From: Vicinamibacterales bacterium
GTDB lineage: Bacteria; Acidobacteriota; Vicinamibacteria; Vicinamibacterales; 2-12-FULL-66-21
Direction of reading: 5' to 3'
Length of the DNA stretch: 33,726 nucleotides
NCBI GenBank assembly: GCA_036496585.1
Contig: DASXLB010000076.1
Location: 1-33,726 of the forward strand
Numbering within the stretch: the stretch's first letter is position 1; each line of letters begins with the position of its first letter. The translations under genes and the position numbers were made by a program. The notes beneath the pieces were generated by a model. The model did no database searches. It had not been told where the DNA came from and saw only the letters and a program-made list of their open reading frames with translations. Below are positions 8,080 through 15,063 of this stretch, piece by piece.

Positions 8080-8094
8080 CGGGCGGTGCGCCCG
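8080..8094. terminator. Possible bidirectional hairpin between convergent genes
   Basis: CGGGCG and CGCCCG arms around GTG form a perfect 6-bp stem between the convergent stops of the DUF1579 gene (8050) and the SGNH hydrolase gene (8115). There is no T-run, so function as an intrinsic terminator is doubtful. Confidence 0.25.
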
Positions 8095-8114
8095 GCCGTG
8101 GCCGTCTCGCTCGC

Positions 8115-9338
8115 TCAGCGTACAAACAGCTCCAGGGGGATCGCGTTCGCCATCGCCTGCATGCCGGCGTCGCTCGGATGCAGGTGGTCGCCGCCGTCGT
8201 AGGCCGGCAGCATGCGGGCTGGGTGCGCCGGATCCCGGACCGCCTCGTCGAAGTCGATCACCGCGTCGAAAGCGCCGCTCGTGCGGATCCACTGGTTCAC
8301 CGCCTGCCGCTTCGTCTCCTTCTCCGGCGAGAAAAACCCGGCGAGCGTCGTGTCCTCGAACGGCAGCAGAGTCGCGCCGAACACGCGTAGCCCGTGGGCG
8401 TGCGCGCGTTCGATGAACTGCCGGTACCCAGCGGCGATCTCCTTCGCGCTCACCTCGTCGGATGTGGGCGCGCTGCCGCCCGGATGGCCGATGTCGTTGA
8501 TGCCCAGCAGGACGATCAGGAACCGCACCCCGGGCTGCGCGAGGACGTCACGGTCGAATCGGGCGAGCCCGGCGGGACCGAACAGGTTGCCAAACTGCGT
8601 CTCGGTCGGGTGGAGAATGCGGTTGCCGATAATCCCCTCGTCGAGCACGCCCAGTTGACGGAGATCGGAGCGCTGCTGCAGACGTGCGGCCAGCAGGTCG
8701 GGCCACCGATGGTTCGTGCCGGCAGTCGAATTCGCCCCGTCGGTGATCGAATCGCCGAATGCGACGATGGCGCCGGCCTGCGGCCCGGCCACGATTTCGA
8801 CGCCGGTCAGGAACGGCCATCGCGTGATCGTCCGCGCGATCGCGAACGGCGCCCCAGCGGTGAAATCGCCCGGCGTCGACACGTAGTTCGTCTGCAGCGC
8901 CGTCACGTGCGTGGTCGTCTCCGCGGTCGGCGCCGGCAGGTAGACGCTGACGGCCAGATCGGAGAGCCGCGCGACGTGCAGCGCGACCGGGTCACTCAAG
9001 GCCTGGGCGCCGGGCGGAACCGTGAACGAGGCCCGGCCCCCGAAGGTGAGCGCGCGATCGGTTCCCGCCACGATGTCGGCATCATGGTCGTGGCCAGCGA
9101 CATGGACCGCGCCGAGGACGAGCGGCTCGGCACCAAAGCTGTTGGAGATTGTGACGCGCACCTGCTCGCCGCCCACGCTCGTATGCACGACCAGCCGCAG
9201 CGTCACGCCGGAGAACTGCTCGGGCGTGCCCGACACGCCTGCCGGCGCCGTCGCCCAGGTCCCGTTCCAGCGTTCAGTTCCGGGCCGCGAAGGCGCGGCC
9301 TGCAGCACGAGCAGCAGGGTGACCGTGAACCAGCGCAT
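8115..9338 (-). CDS. Secreted SGNH/GDSL-family hydrolase
   Basis: A 407-residue secreted esterase-like enzyme. A short signal peptide (MRWFTVTLLLVLQAAPS) is followed by a beta-rich N-terminal domain to about residue 175. The SGNH hydrolase domain then shows block I IVAFGDSITDGAN (nucleophile Ser), a Gly in block II (GIIGNRI), block III VLLGIND (Asn), and block V DHLHPSDAG with the Asp/His pair. Members deacetylate or de-esterify sugars and polysaccharides. The gene starts four bases after the DUF1080 stop, so the two are one operon and probably act on the same carbohydrate. Exact substrate is not evident. Confidence 0.9.
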   Translation of the reverse strand: MRWFTVTLLLVLQAAPSRPGTERWNGTWATAPAGVSGTPEQFSGVTLRLVVHTSVGGEQVRVTISNSFGAEPLVLGAVHVAGHDHDADIVAGTDRALTFGGRASFTVPPGAQALSDPVALHVARLSDLAVSVYLPAPTAETTTHVTALQTNYVSTPGDFTAGAPFAIARTITRWPFLTGVEIVAGPQAGAIVAFGDSITDGANSTAGTNHRWPDLLAARLQQRSDLRQLGVLDEGIIGNRILHPTETQFGNLFGPAGLARFDRDVLAQPGVRFLIVLLGINDIGHPGGSAPTSDEVSAKEIAAGYRQFIERAHAHGLRVFGATLLPFEDTTLAGFFSPEKETKRQAVNQWIRTSGAFDAVIDFDEAVRDPAHPARMLPAYDGGDHLHPSDAGMQAMANAIPLELFVR

Positions 9339-9342
9339 GGCG

Positions 9343-10053
9343 TTACGGCAGTTCCTTCACGGCAATCACGCGCCACCGCCAGAAACCGCCGGGCACCCAG
9401 CGCTCGGGACCGCCGTGAATCTGGATCGCGATCGGGCCTTCAGTGATCCCGCCTGCCGCGTGATTGGCGGTATCGGTGAAGTCGAGCACCTGCTGATCGT
9501 TGATCCACGCCTGCACGTGCGGTACGTCGCCCTCGATTCGCGCGCGGACGCGGTTCCAGTCCTCGCGCTTCCACACCTTCGTCCACAGCGCCTCCGGACT
9601 GAACTTCGGCGGTGTGTTCGCGTCGGTGACGCCGGTCAATCCTTCGCCGTACATGCCGCCGACCGTCCCGCCGTTCAGGTAGTCGAGCGTGACCTGGTAG
9701 GCGTTGCCGGCTTCATCCGAACGCAGGAAGAGCCCGCTGTCGCAGCCCCAGTCGGGCTTGACCTCGAGATAGACCTCGACGTTCCGATACTTCTTGTCGG
9801 TGACGAGAATGCCGCCGCCGCCGAGCGGCTGTTGCGTGCCGACGATCAGGCCGTGCAGGACGTGATAGTCCGGCGTGGTGCCGTGATGATTGGTCTTGCT
9901 CACGTGCCAGCCGCCCAGATCCCTGCCGTTGAAGATCGGCGTGAACCCGGCGGGGACGTTCATCTTCGGCGGCTGCACCTCGTTGCCGATGAACCCCGGA
10001 ATCTGCCACGACAAGGAAATCAGCACGGCGACGCCGGCGGCCATCGTTTTCAT
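9343..10053 (-). CDS. DUF1080 (3-keto-disaccharide hydrolase family) secreted protein
   Basis: A 236-residue protein with a signal-like N-terminus (AAGVAVLISLSWQIPGFIG) followed by one DUF1080 concanavalin-like domain. Family landmarks are FTPIFNGRDLGGWHV, GGGILVTDKKYRNVEVYLEVKPDWGCDSGLFLRS and a C-terminal IAIQIHGG. The family (PF06439) includes enzymes that cleave 3-keto-glycosides, which are made by C3-oxidising sugar dehydrogenases. Two Gfo/Idh/MocA oxidoreductases and a sugar-type MFS transporter lie within 5 kb, which fits such a route, but substrate and activity are inferred. It is the first gene of an operon with the SGNH hydrolase and is divergent from the GNAT gene, only 21 bases away. 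Confidence 0.88.
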   Translation of the reverse strand: MKTMAAGVAVLISLSWQIPGFIGNEVQPPKMNVPAGFTPIFNGRDLGGWHVSKTNHHGTTPDYHVLHGLIVGTQQPLGGGGILVTDKKYRNVEVYLEVKPDWGCDSGLFLRSDEAGNAYQVTLDYLNGGTVGGMYGEGLTGVTDANTPPKFSPEALWTKVWKREDWNRVRARIEGDVPHVQAWINDQQVLDFTDTANHAAGGITEGPIAIQIHGGPERWVPGGFWRWRVIAVKELP

Positions 10054-10059
10054 GTGCGC

Positions 10060-10065
10060 TAGACT
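10060..10065 (+). promoter_or_regulatory. Weak -10 in divergent GNAT/DUF1080 spacer
   Basis: TAGACT lies nine bases before ATG 10075. Its complement with one flanking base gives CAGTCT seven bases before ATG 10053, so the 21-base spacer could hold overlapping divergent promoters. No -35 is apparent. Confidence 0.25.
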
Positions 10066-10074
10066 GCAGCGAGG

Positions 10075-10824
10075 ATGCAGAGCCTGTCAATCCCAAGATG
10101 CCGGCTCTCGAAGATCGAGCCCCTGCGGGCGCTGTTCCTGCAGGAGCTGAACGCGCAGTGCCGGTACGACGCGGCCCACATGCGCAAGGGCACCAGCCAG
10201 TACCTGATCCGGCATGAGGGCCGGGCGATCGGCTACGGCGCCGTCAAGGACACGCATGAGAGCCGCGGGACGCTGTTCGAGTTCTATCTGCTGCCGGTTT
10301 TTCGAGACCAGGCCCTGACCGTCCTGGGCGCGCTGGTCGACGCATGCGAACCCGAGGCGTTCGAGTGTCAGAGCAACGATCTCTTCTATGCGGCGCTGGT
10401 TCGGCGAATGTCCAGCGACCTCACGTCCGACACGATCCTCTTCGCGATTGGCCCGTCGAATGGGCTGCACTCACCGGGCACCGTAGTGCGTCGTCGGCAG
10501 CGCGGCGATCGCGTGTTCGAGCACACGGTCGAGCCCGTCGGCGACTTCGTCGTGGACGTCGGCGGTGACGTGGTCGGAACCGGTGGCTTCCTGCTTCACT
10601 ACAACCCGCCGTTCGCGGATCTCTTCATGGAGGTCAGGCCCGACGCGCGCCGGCGCGGCTACGGCTCCTTCCTGATCCAGGAGCTCATCACCGAATGCTA
10701 TCTCGCCGGCCGGGTGCCGGCGGCACGCACCAGCCTCGACAACATCGCGTCGCAGCGGACCCTGCTCAAGGGCGGCCTGCGCGAGTGCGGCCGTATGGTG
10801 CGCGTCCGGCTAGGGCAGGGCTGA
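10075..10824 (+). CDS. GNAT-family acetyltransferase with two GNAT-like halves
   Basis: A 249-residue cytoplasmic protein. The C-terminal half is a clear GNAT domain: GDFVVDVGGDVVGTGGF strands, then the acetyl-CoA loop VRPDARRRGYGSFLIQEL (R-R-x-G-x-G, about residues 184-201), then a final SLDNIASQRTLLKGGL motif. The N-terminal half (SQYLIRHEGRAIGYGAV, then FEFYLLPVFRDQALTVLGAL) looks like a second, degenerate GNAT fold without the glycine loop. The acceptor is unknown. The last residues (LGQG) and the TGA stop are encoded by a palindromic repeat that begins at about 10811, so the original C-terminus may have been replaced. Confidence 0.85.
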   Translation: MQSLSIPRCRLSKIEPLRALFLQELNAQCRYDAAHMRKGTSQYLIRHEGRAIGYGAVKDTHESRGTLFEFYLLPVFRDQALTVLGALVDACEPEAFECQSNDLFYAALVRRMSSDLTSDTILFAIGPSNGLHSPGTVVRRRQRGDRVFEHTVEPVGDFVVDVGGDVVGTGGFLLHYNPPFADLFMEVRPDARRRGYGSFLIQELITECYLAGRVPAARTSLDNIASQRTLLKGGLRECGRMVRVRLGQG

Positions 10825-10927
10825 AGCCCTGCGCTACGAATTTCCTTGCCGGTAGCGCAGGCCTTCAGGCCTGCCAGAGCTTCAGTCGCCGGTAGCGCAG
10901 GCCTTCAGGCCTGCCAGAGCTTCAGTC
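10814..10927. repeat. Cluster of palindromic repeats with a 40-bp tandem duplication
   Basis: Copy 2 (10814-10840, plus orientation) has arms GGCAGGGCT and AGCCCTGCG with tail CTACGAA. Copies 3 and 4 (10851-10875 and 10891-10915) are in the opposite orientation with arms of the GCAGGCCT type. Copies 3 and 4 lie in an exact 40-bp tandem repeat (10848-10887 and 10888-10927). The cluster sits between two convergent genes and contains both stops: TGA 10822-10824 of the GNAT gene and TGA 10924-10922 of the MFS gene. Stable hairpins on both strands could serve as 3' ends. Spacing and palindromy rule out a CRISPR array. Confidence 0.85.
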
Positions 10928-12286
10928 GAATGTCGCCGGCTCGATCCGGCGCAGCACGAAGAACACACTGACCATCGCCAGCAGCGGCAGCGCCCCGGCG
11001 CCGACGAACACCTTCGACCAGCCGTAGTGATCGACGATCACGCCGGTAAAGAGCACCGCCAGCATCGAGGCACCGTTGTCGCCGAAGCCGGCAATGCCGT
11101 TGACGCGCCCAGCCAGCTGCTGCGGCACGACGTCGCCGACGGTACCGATGTAGGCGGCCGCGACCCACTGGTTGCCGAAGAGCGCGAGGCCCATCAGCAG
11201 CACGGCCAGGTAGTTGTTCTCGATCCACGGCATCGTCATGCTGAGCGCGCCGAGCGAGAACGCGCAGACGAAGGCCAGCTTGCGGCCGCGATCGGCGCCC
11301 ATCCGCTTGACGAACCCGTCGGTGATGAAACCGCCGACGATGTTGCCCGACATGCCGATCAGGTTGGGAACGGAGGCGAGGAAGCCTGTCGCGAAGAGCG
11401 TCAGGCCACGCCCCTGCCGCAGGTACAACGGCAGCCACGTCCAGTAGAACGTCGTGATGGGCCCGGTGAACGCGCGAATGAGCAACAGGCCGAGCACCTT
11501 GTGGTTGCCGATCAGGCGGCCGAGGCTGACGTCGGTCGCAACCGCCGTGGCAGACGGCGTGCCGAGGGCCGCCGGCTTGATGGCGATCGCGGCCATCCGT
11601 TCTTTGTCGGGGAACACGGCGAACCACGGAATCAGCCACAGGAGGCCGAGCGCCGGCGGAATGATGAACGCCGCTTTCCAGCTCATGCCCATCTGCACGA
11701 TAAGGACCGACAGGATGAACGACGGCGCGATCACCGACCCGAGCTGGGCGCCGGCGTTGAACAGGCCGCCGGCCCGCGAGCGGGTCGCCGGCGGGAACAG
11801 ACCGGCGAGCGCCTTGATGCCCGCCGTGTAGTTCCCGCATTCGGCGAGCCCCATCAGGAACCGCAGCACGATGAAGCCGGCGATGCCGGCGGCCACGACG
11901 GGCACGCCTGGGACCAGACCGTAGAGGGAATCCGCGAGCGAGTCGAGGGCCGTGCCGGGGCCAGCGACCGCGTGCAGCGCGCAGATCAGCGACCAGGCGG
12001 TAAAGATGACCGGCAGGCCGATACGCGTGCCGACGCGATCCATCAGCTGCCCGGCGGGAATCTGGCCGAGCATCATGCCGAGATTGAAAGCGATGGCGAT
12101 GTAGCCGTACTGCGCGTTGGTCCACTTCCACTGCTCGCGCAGCAGCGGCGCCAGCACCGACAGCGTCTGCCGGTCGAGCAGGTTGATGGTGATCGACGCG
12201 GCCAGCAGTCCGACGATCGTCCAGCGCTGGCCGTCGGTCAGCAGCGGCGCCGGTGTGCCGGGCGTTGGGGGTTGGGTGTTGGGCAT
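10922..12286 (-). CDS. MFS transporter, hexuronate/anion:cation symporter type
   Basis: A 454-residue inner-membrane carrier with about twelve hydrophobic segments. TM1 with the following loop (IVGLLAASITINLLDRQTLSVLAPLL, given here only for its NLLDR core) and QYGYIAIAFNLGMMLGQIP are typical of the ACS family that imports hexuronates, galactonate and similar sugar acids. GLAECGNYTAGIKALAGLFP is the family's TM4-loop signature. Internal motif-A variants are GQLMDRVGTRIG and GGFITDGFVKRMG. ATG 12286 is 11 bases after the stop of the upstream oxidoreductase, so they form one operon. The first dozen residues derive from a low-complexity CCCAAC-like stretch, so the true start is uncertain. The stop codon lies in a repeat element. 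Confidence 0.88.
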   Translation of the reverse strand: MPNTQPPTPGTPAPLLTDGQRWTIVGLLAASITINLLDRQTLSVLAPLLREQWKWTNAQYGYIAIAFNLGMMLGQIPAGQLMDRVGTRIGLPVIFTAWSLICALHAVAGPGTALDSLADSLYGLVPGVPVVAAGIAGFIVLRFLMGLAECGNYTAGIKALAGLFPPATRSRAGGLFNAGAQLGSVIAPSFILSVLIVQMGMSWKAAFIIPPALGLLWLIPWFAVFPDKERMAAIAIKPAALGTPSATAVATDVSLGRLIGNHKVLGLLLIRAFTGPITTFYWTWLPLYLRQGRGLTLFATGFLASVPNLIGMSGNIVGGFITDGFVKRMGADRGRKLAFVCAFSLGALSMTMPWIENNYLAVLLMGLALFGNQWVAAAYIGTVGDVVPQQLAGRVNGIAGFGDNGASMLAVLFTGVIVDHYGWSKVFVGAGALPLLAMVSVFFVLRRIEPATFD

Positions 12287-12297
12287 GGGGGAGTGCC

Positions 12298-13386
12298 TCA
12301 GCTCGCGACCGGCGTCCACTGGCCGGATGTCGCCGACTGCTCGAGGGCGCCGAGCACGCGCTGCACCGCCAGGCCGTCCTCGAAGTCGGGGTGGAATGGC
12401 GCGTCACTGGCGAGCGCCTCGAGGAACTCGCCAAGCGCAGCGATGAACGTGTGCTCGTAGCCGATGATGTGCGCCGGCCGCCAGAAGTGCGGAAACACCG
12501 GGTGCTTCATGTCGGTGACGAGGATGTCCTTGGTGCCCTGATCGGTGGCCGCGTCGTTCGCGTCGGCGAACTCGAGGTGGTTCAACCGCTCGAGGTTGAA
12601 GCGCAGCATGCCGCCGGAGCCGTGCATCTGGAAGCTGTTGGCGTTCCGGCAGCCGATACCGAACCGCGTCGCCTGGAACTGGCCGACGCTGCCGTTGGCG
12701 AACCGCAGCAGGGCGAGAAACGCATCGTCGATCTGTCTGCCGGGCGCGAACGTCTTCCGCATCGCGAGCCCCTCCGACACCGGACCGTTCAGATAGAGGG
12801 CTGTGTCGAGCAGGTGCGTCAGGAGATCACCGGCCACGCCCGAGCCCGCCTGCGAGGGATCCATCTTCCAGGTGCCGTCGCGCGATCGATCCGGCCCCCA
12901 CTGCTGGCGGTAGGCCGCGTCGTAGTGGAAGACGGTGCCGAGACGGCCGTCCGCGATCAACTGGCGCGCGAACGAGATCGCCGGCACGCGGCGGTAGTTG
13001 TACCAGACCATCGTCCGGACGTGTCTTGCCGCCGCCAGCATCCGCTCGCCTTCCTCGACGGTCAGCGACAGCGGCTTCTCGCAGAGCACGATCTTGCCGG
13101 CCTCGGCCGCCGCGATCGCGGCTTCACCGTGGAGATGATTCGGGAGCGCAATGTCGACGAGGTCGATGTCTGTGCGGCTGATCGCCGTGCGCCAGTCGGT
13201 GGACGTCTCTTCCCACCCCCAGCGCGCGGCCATCGTTTTCAGCGAGTCCGGATCGCGGCCGCACAGGAGCGTGCGCCGGATGGAAAATGGCGTGTCGTAG
13301 AAGTGGCCGACCTGGGCGAAGGCGTTGGAGTGCGCCTTGCCCATGAAGCCCTGTCCGAGCAGGGCAACGCGGAGCTCGCGCAGCAC
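12298..13386 (-). CDS. Gfo/Idh/MocA-family oxidoreductase
   Basis: A 362-residue cytoplasmic NAD(P)-dependent sugar or cyclitol dehydrogenase. The Rossmann motif VALLGQGFMGKAHSNAF is at residues 7-23, followed by IALPNHLH, the family EKP motif in VLCEKPLSLTVEEG, and the catalytic-His region GVAGDLLTHLLDTALYL in the C-terminal alpha/beta domain. It lacks a signal peptide, unlike the neighbouring TAT-exported paralogue. The start is GTG 13386, immediately before LRELRVALLG, and I see no strong ribosome site. It is followed after 11 bases by the MFS gene, suggesting uptake and oxidation of the same sugar. Substrate unknown. Confidence 0.9.
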   Translation of the reverse strand: MLRELRVALLGQGFMGKAHSNAFAQVGHFYDTPFSIRRTLLCGRDPDSLKTMAARWGWEETSTDWRTAISRTDIDLVDIALPNHLHGEAAIAAAEAGKIVLCEKPLSLTVEEGERMLAAARHVRTMVWYNYRRVPAISFARQLIADGRLGTVFHYDAAYRQQWGPDRSRDGTWKMDPSQAGSGVAGDLLTHLLDTALYLNGPVSEGLAMRKTFAPGRQIDDAFLALLRFANGSVGQFQATRFGIGCRNANSFQMHGSGGMLRFNLERLNHLEFADANDAATDQGTKDILVTDMKHPVFPHFWRPAHIIGYEHTFIAALGEFLEALASDAPFHPDFEDGLAVQRVLGALEQSATSGQWTPVAS

Positions 13387-13394
13387 TTACTGAA

Positions 13395-13415
13395 CCGAGG
13401 GGCTTTGCCCCTCGG
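13395..13415. repeat. Perfect 9-bp inverted repeat between oxidoreductase genes
   Basis: CCGAGGGGC, loop TTT, GCCCCTCGG. It lies in the 133-base gap after the TAT oxidoreductase and before the cytoplasmic one, and could end the first transcript or separate the two. A low-complexity CATTCAG-like patch (about 13464-13480) follows. It differs in sequence from the GGCAGGCCT-type palindromes. Confidence 0.6.
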
Positions 13416-13519
13416 ACTCCCCTATACGCGCTCTCGCTCGCCGCTTCGCCGGCAATCGGCGTTCAGCATTCAGCATGAACATTCGTTATTCCGGCTGTCT
13501 GTCGTCAGCGGCCGGCCGG

Positions 13520-14929
13520 CTATAGCGCTTTGCTCTTGCGCGCCGCCGCGTCCCAGCCGAGGACGCGGTTGCCCTGCATCGCTTCGAGCGCGAGCACGCA
13601 CGGCAGCGCCGAGTTGTAGCCCACCTCGAGTGGCGCGTTGGTGGCGCGGTTCTTCGCCTTCAGCTTGTCGAGGAAGTCGCGCGTGTGCACATGCAGCGGA
13701 TAGTCTTCTTCCACGGCGCCGCGCGGGTTGATCATCGTGACGAGTTCGGGCGCCGGCTTACCGCCGCCGCGGCCGCCGCCAGGGCCGCCCGGCCCACCGG
13801 CGCCGCCGCGTCCACGTCCGCCACCGCCGCCAGCGCCCGCGCCCCCGGGTGCCGTGCCCGTCTGCACGTTGCCGGCTCCCGGCGGCGGCTCAGCCCCGAC
13901 GCGATTGCGCGTCGTCCCGACCGTCGGCCGCAGCGCCCAGCCCATGCGGTTGACCTGGAGCGATCCGTTGCCCGCGAAGAAGAACACGCCCCAACCTTCG
14001 ATGTCGGGCGCCTTCGGGTCGTTGAAGTTCGGGCGCGCGTAGACGCTGTTGGCGAACGTCATGAGGTGATCGTCGAACTGCCAGACGATCGAGAACATGT
14101 TGAAGACGCACTCGGGATCGATGTTCGGGTCCGAGTTGAAGCCGAGCGCGGTCGTTTTCACGGGCTGCTTGTTGTCGGCGTTGAGGAACCAGTTGGCGAC
14201 GTCGACGTGATGCGCGCCCCAGTCGCCGATCATGCCGCTGCCGTATTCCCACCAGCCGCGGAAGCCGAGATAGCCGCTCTTGAACGCCTTCTTGGGCGCG
14301 TCGACCTGCCAGTCGTCCCAGTCGAGGGTCGCCGGCACCGGCACCGGACTCTGCTTCTGCTGCGAGTACGCGCCCGGCTGCTGGATGAGGACGTGGGTCA
14401 CCGGGTCGAGCTTGTCGAGCTGCTTCTTCGCTTCGATGAAGTGATCCCAGCTGCGCTGGTGGGTGCCGACCTGCACGACGAGGTTCGGGTGCTTGTTGTA
14501 GGCGTCGAGCATCGTGTTGATGCGCGCGACCGAGTTCGAAATCGGCTTCTCGACGTAGACGTGCTTGCCGGCGGCGAGCGCATCCGCCAGGATCCTGCTG
14601 TGCGAGAAGTCGGGCGTCGCGATCAGCACCGCGTCGATGTCGTTCCTGTCGAGTACCTTGCGATAGTCCTTGACGACGTCGAACTTGGCGAAGGGACGGT
14701 TCGCCGCCTGGAACGTCTGCTGCTTGAGCTCGTTGACCTCGCAGCCGACGAGGAACTGGCAGTCCTGATTGCGGGTGAGCGAATCAAAGACGCGCGCGGC
14801 GCGGGTGCCCATGCCGATGACGCCCATGCGGACGCGGTCGTTGGCCCCTTGCCAGCCGTAAATCGGACGCGCCGCCGTCATCGCCAGCGCCGCTGCTGAA
14901 GTCTGCAGGAACTCTCGTCGGGTCGCCAT
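13520..14929 (-). CDS. TAT-exported Gfo/Idh/MocA-family oxidoreductase
   Basis: A 469-residue periplasmic oxidoreductase. The N-terminus TRREFLQTSAAALAM is a twin-arginine signal, followed by the Rossmann motif VRMGVIGMGTRAARVF and the EKP motif in VYVEKPISNSVARIN. The C-terminal domain carries the WWEYGSGMIGDWGAHHVD stretch typical of exported Gfo/Idh/MocA proteins of Planctomycetes and Acidobacteria. Residues about 346-395 are an extreme Gly/Arg/Pro-rich insertion inside the catalytic domain, resembling those in the two neighbouring cytochrome proteins. ATG 14929 is preferred over an upstream frame opening because GGAAGGAG lies nine bases upstream and a TTGCAC/TAGACT promoter lies before that. 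Likely role is oxidation of a sugar or sugar derivative in the periplasm. Confidence 0.92.
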   Translation of the reverse strand: MATRREFLQTSAAALAMTAARPIYGWQGANDRVRMGVIGMGTRAARVFDSLTRNQDCQFLVGCEVNELKQQTFQAANRPFAKFDVVKDYRKVLDRNDIDAVLIATPDFSHSRILADALAAGKHVYVEKPISNSVARINTMLDAYNKHPNLVVQVGTHQRSWDHFIEAKKQLDKLDPVTHVLIQQPGAYSQQKQSPVPVPATLDWDDWQVDAPKKAFKSGYLGFRGWWEYGSGMIGDWGAHHVDVANWFLNADNKQPVKTTALGFNSDPNIDPECVFNMFSIVWQFDDHLMTFANSVYARPNFNDPKAPDIEGWGVFFFAGNGSLQVNRMGWALRPTVGTTRNRVGAEPPPGAGNVQTGTAPGGAGAGGGGGRGRGGAGGPGGPGGGRGGGKPAPELVTMINPRGAVEEDYPLHVHTRDFLDKLKAKNRATNAPLEVGYNSALPCVLALEAMQGNRVLGWDAAARKSKAL

Positions 14930-14954
14930 GGGAAAAGTCTCCTTCCGCGGGCCG

Positions 14955-14983
14955 AGTCTACCCTCGATTACACTGACGTGCAA
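14955..14983 (-). promoter_or_regulatory. Promoter of the TAT oxidoreductase gene
   Basis: On the minus strand TTGCAC (14983-14978), a 17-base spacer and TAGACT (14960-14955) make a good sigma-70-like promoter. A purine-rich ribosome site (GGAAGGAG) lies between it and ATG 14929, so this gene has a conventional leader, unlike several others in the window. Confidence 0.55.
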
Positions 14984-15049
14984 ACGGTTTCAGGCCGGTA
15001 AACACCCGGTATACGCCGGCCGTATCGAGTTCGTTACCATCTGCGATTC

Positions 15050-15057
15050 GGGGGGAG
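15050..15057 (+). promoter_or_regulatory. Strong ribosome binding site of the first cytochrome protein
   Basis: GGGGGGAG ends six bases before ATG 15064 and fixes the start over the frame opening upstream. A TATACG box (about 15010) is a possible -10 but is weak. Confidence 0.5.
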
Positions 15058-15063
15058 AAGCTC

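Noticed and set aside
10848-10927. CRISPR array
   Set aside because: Two abutting 40-bp copies without unique spacers, and each copy is a hairpin element also found elsewhere.
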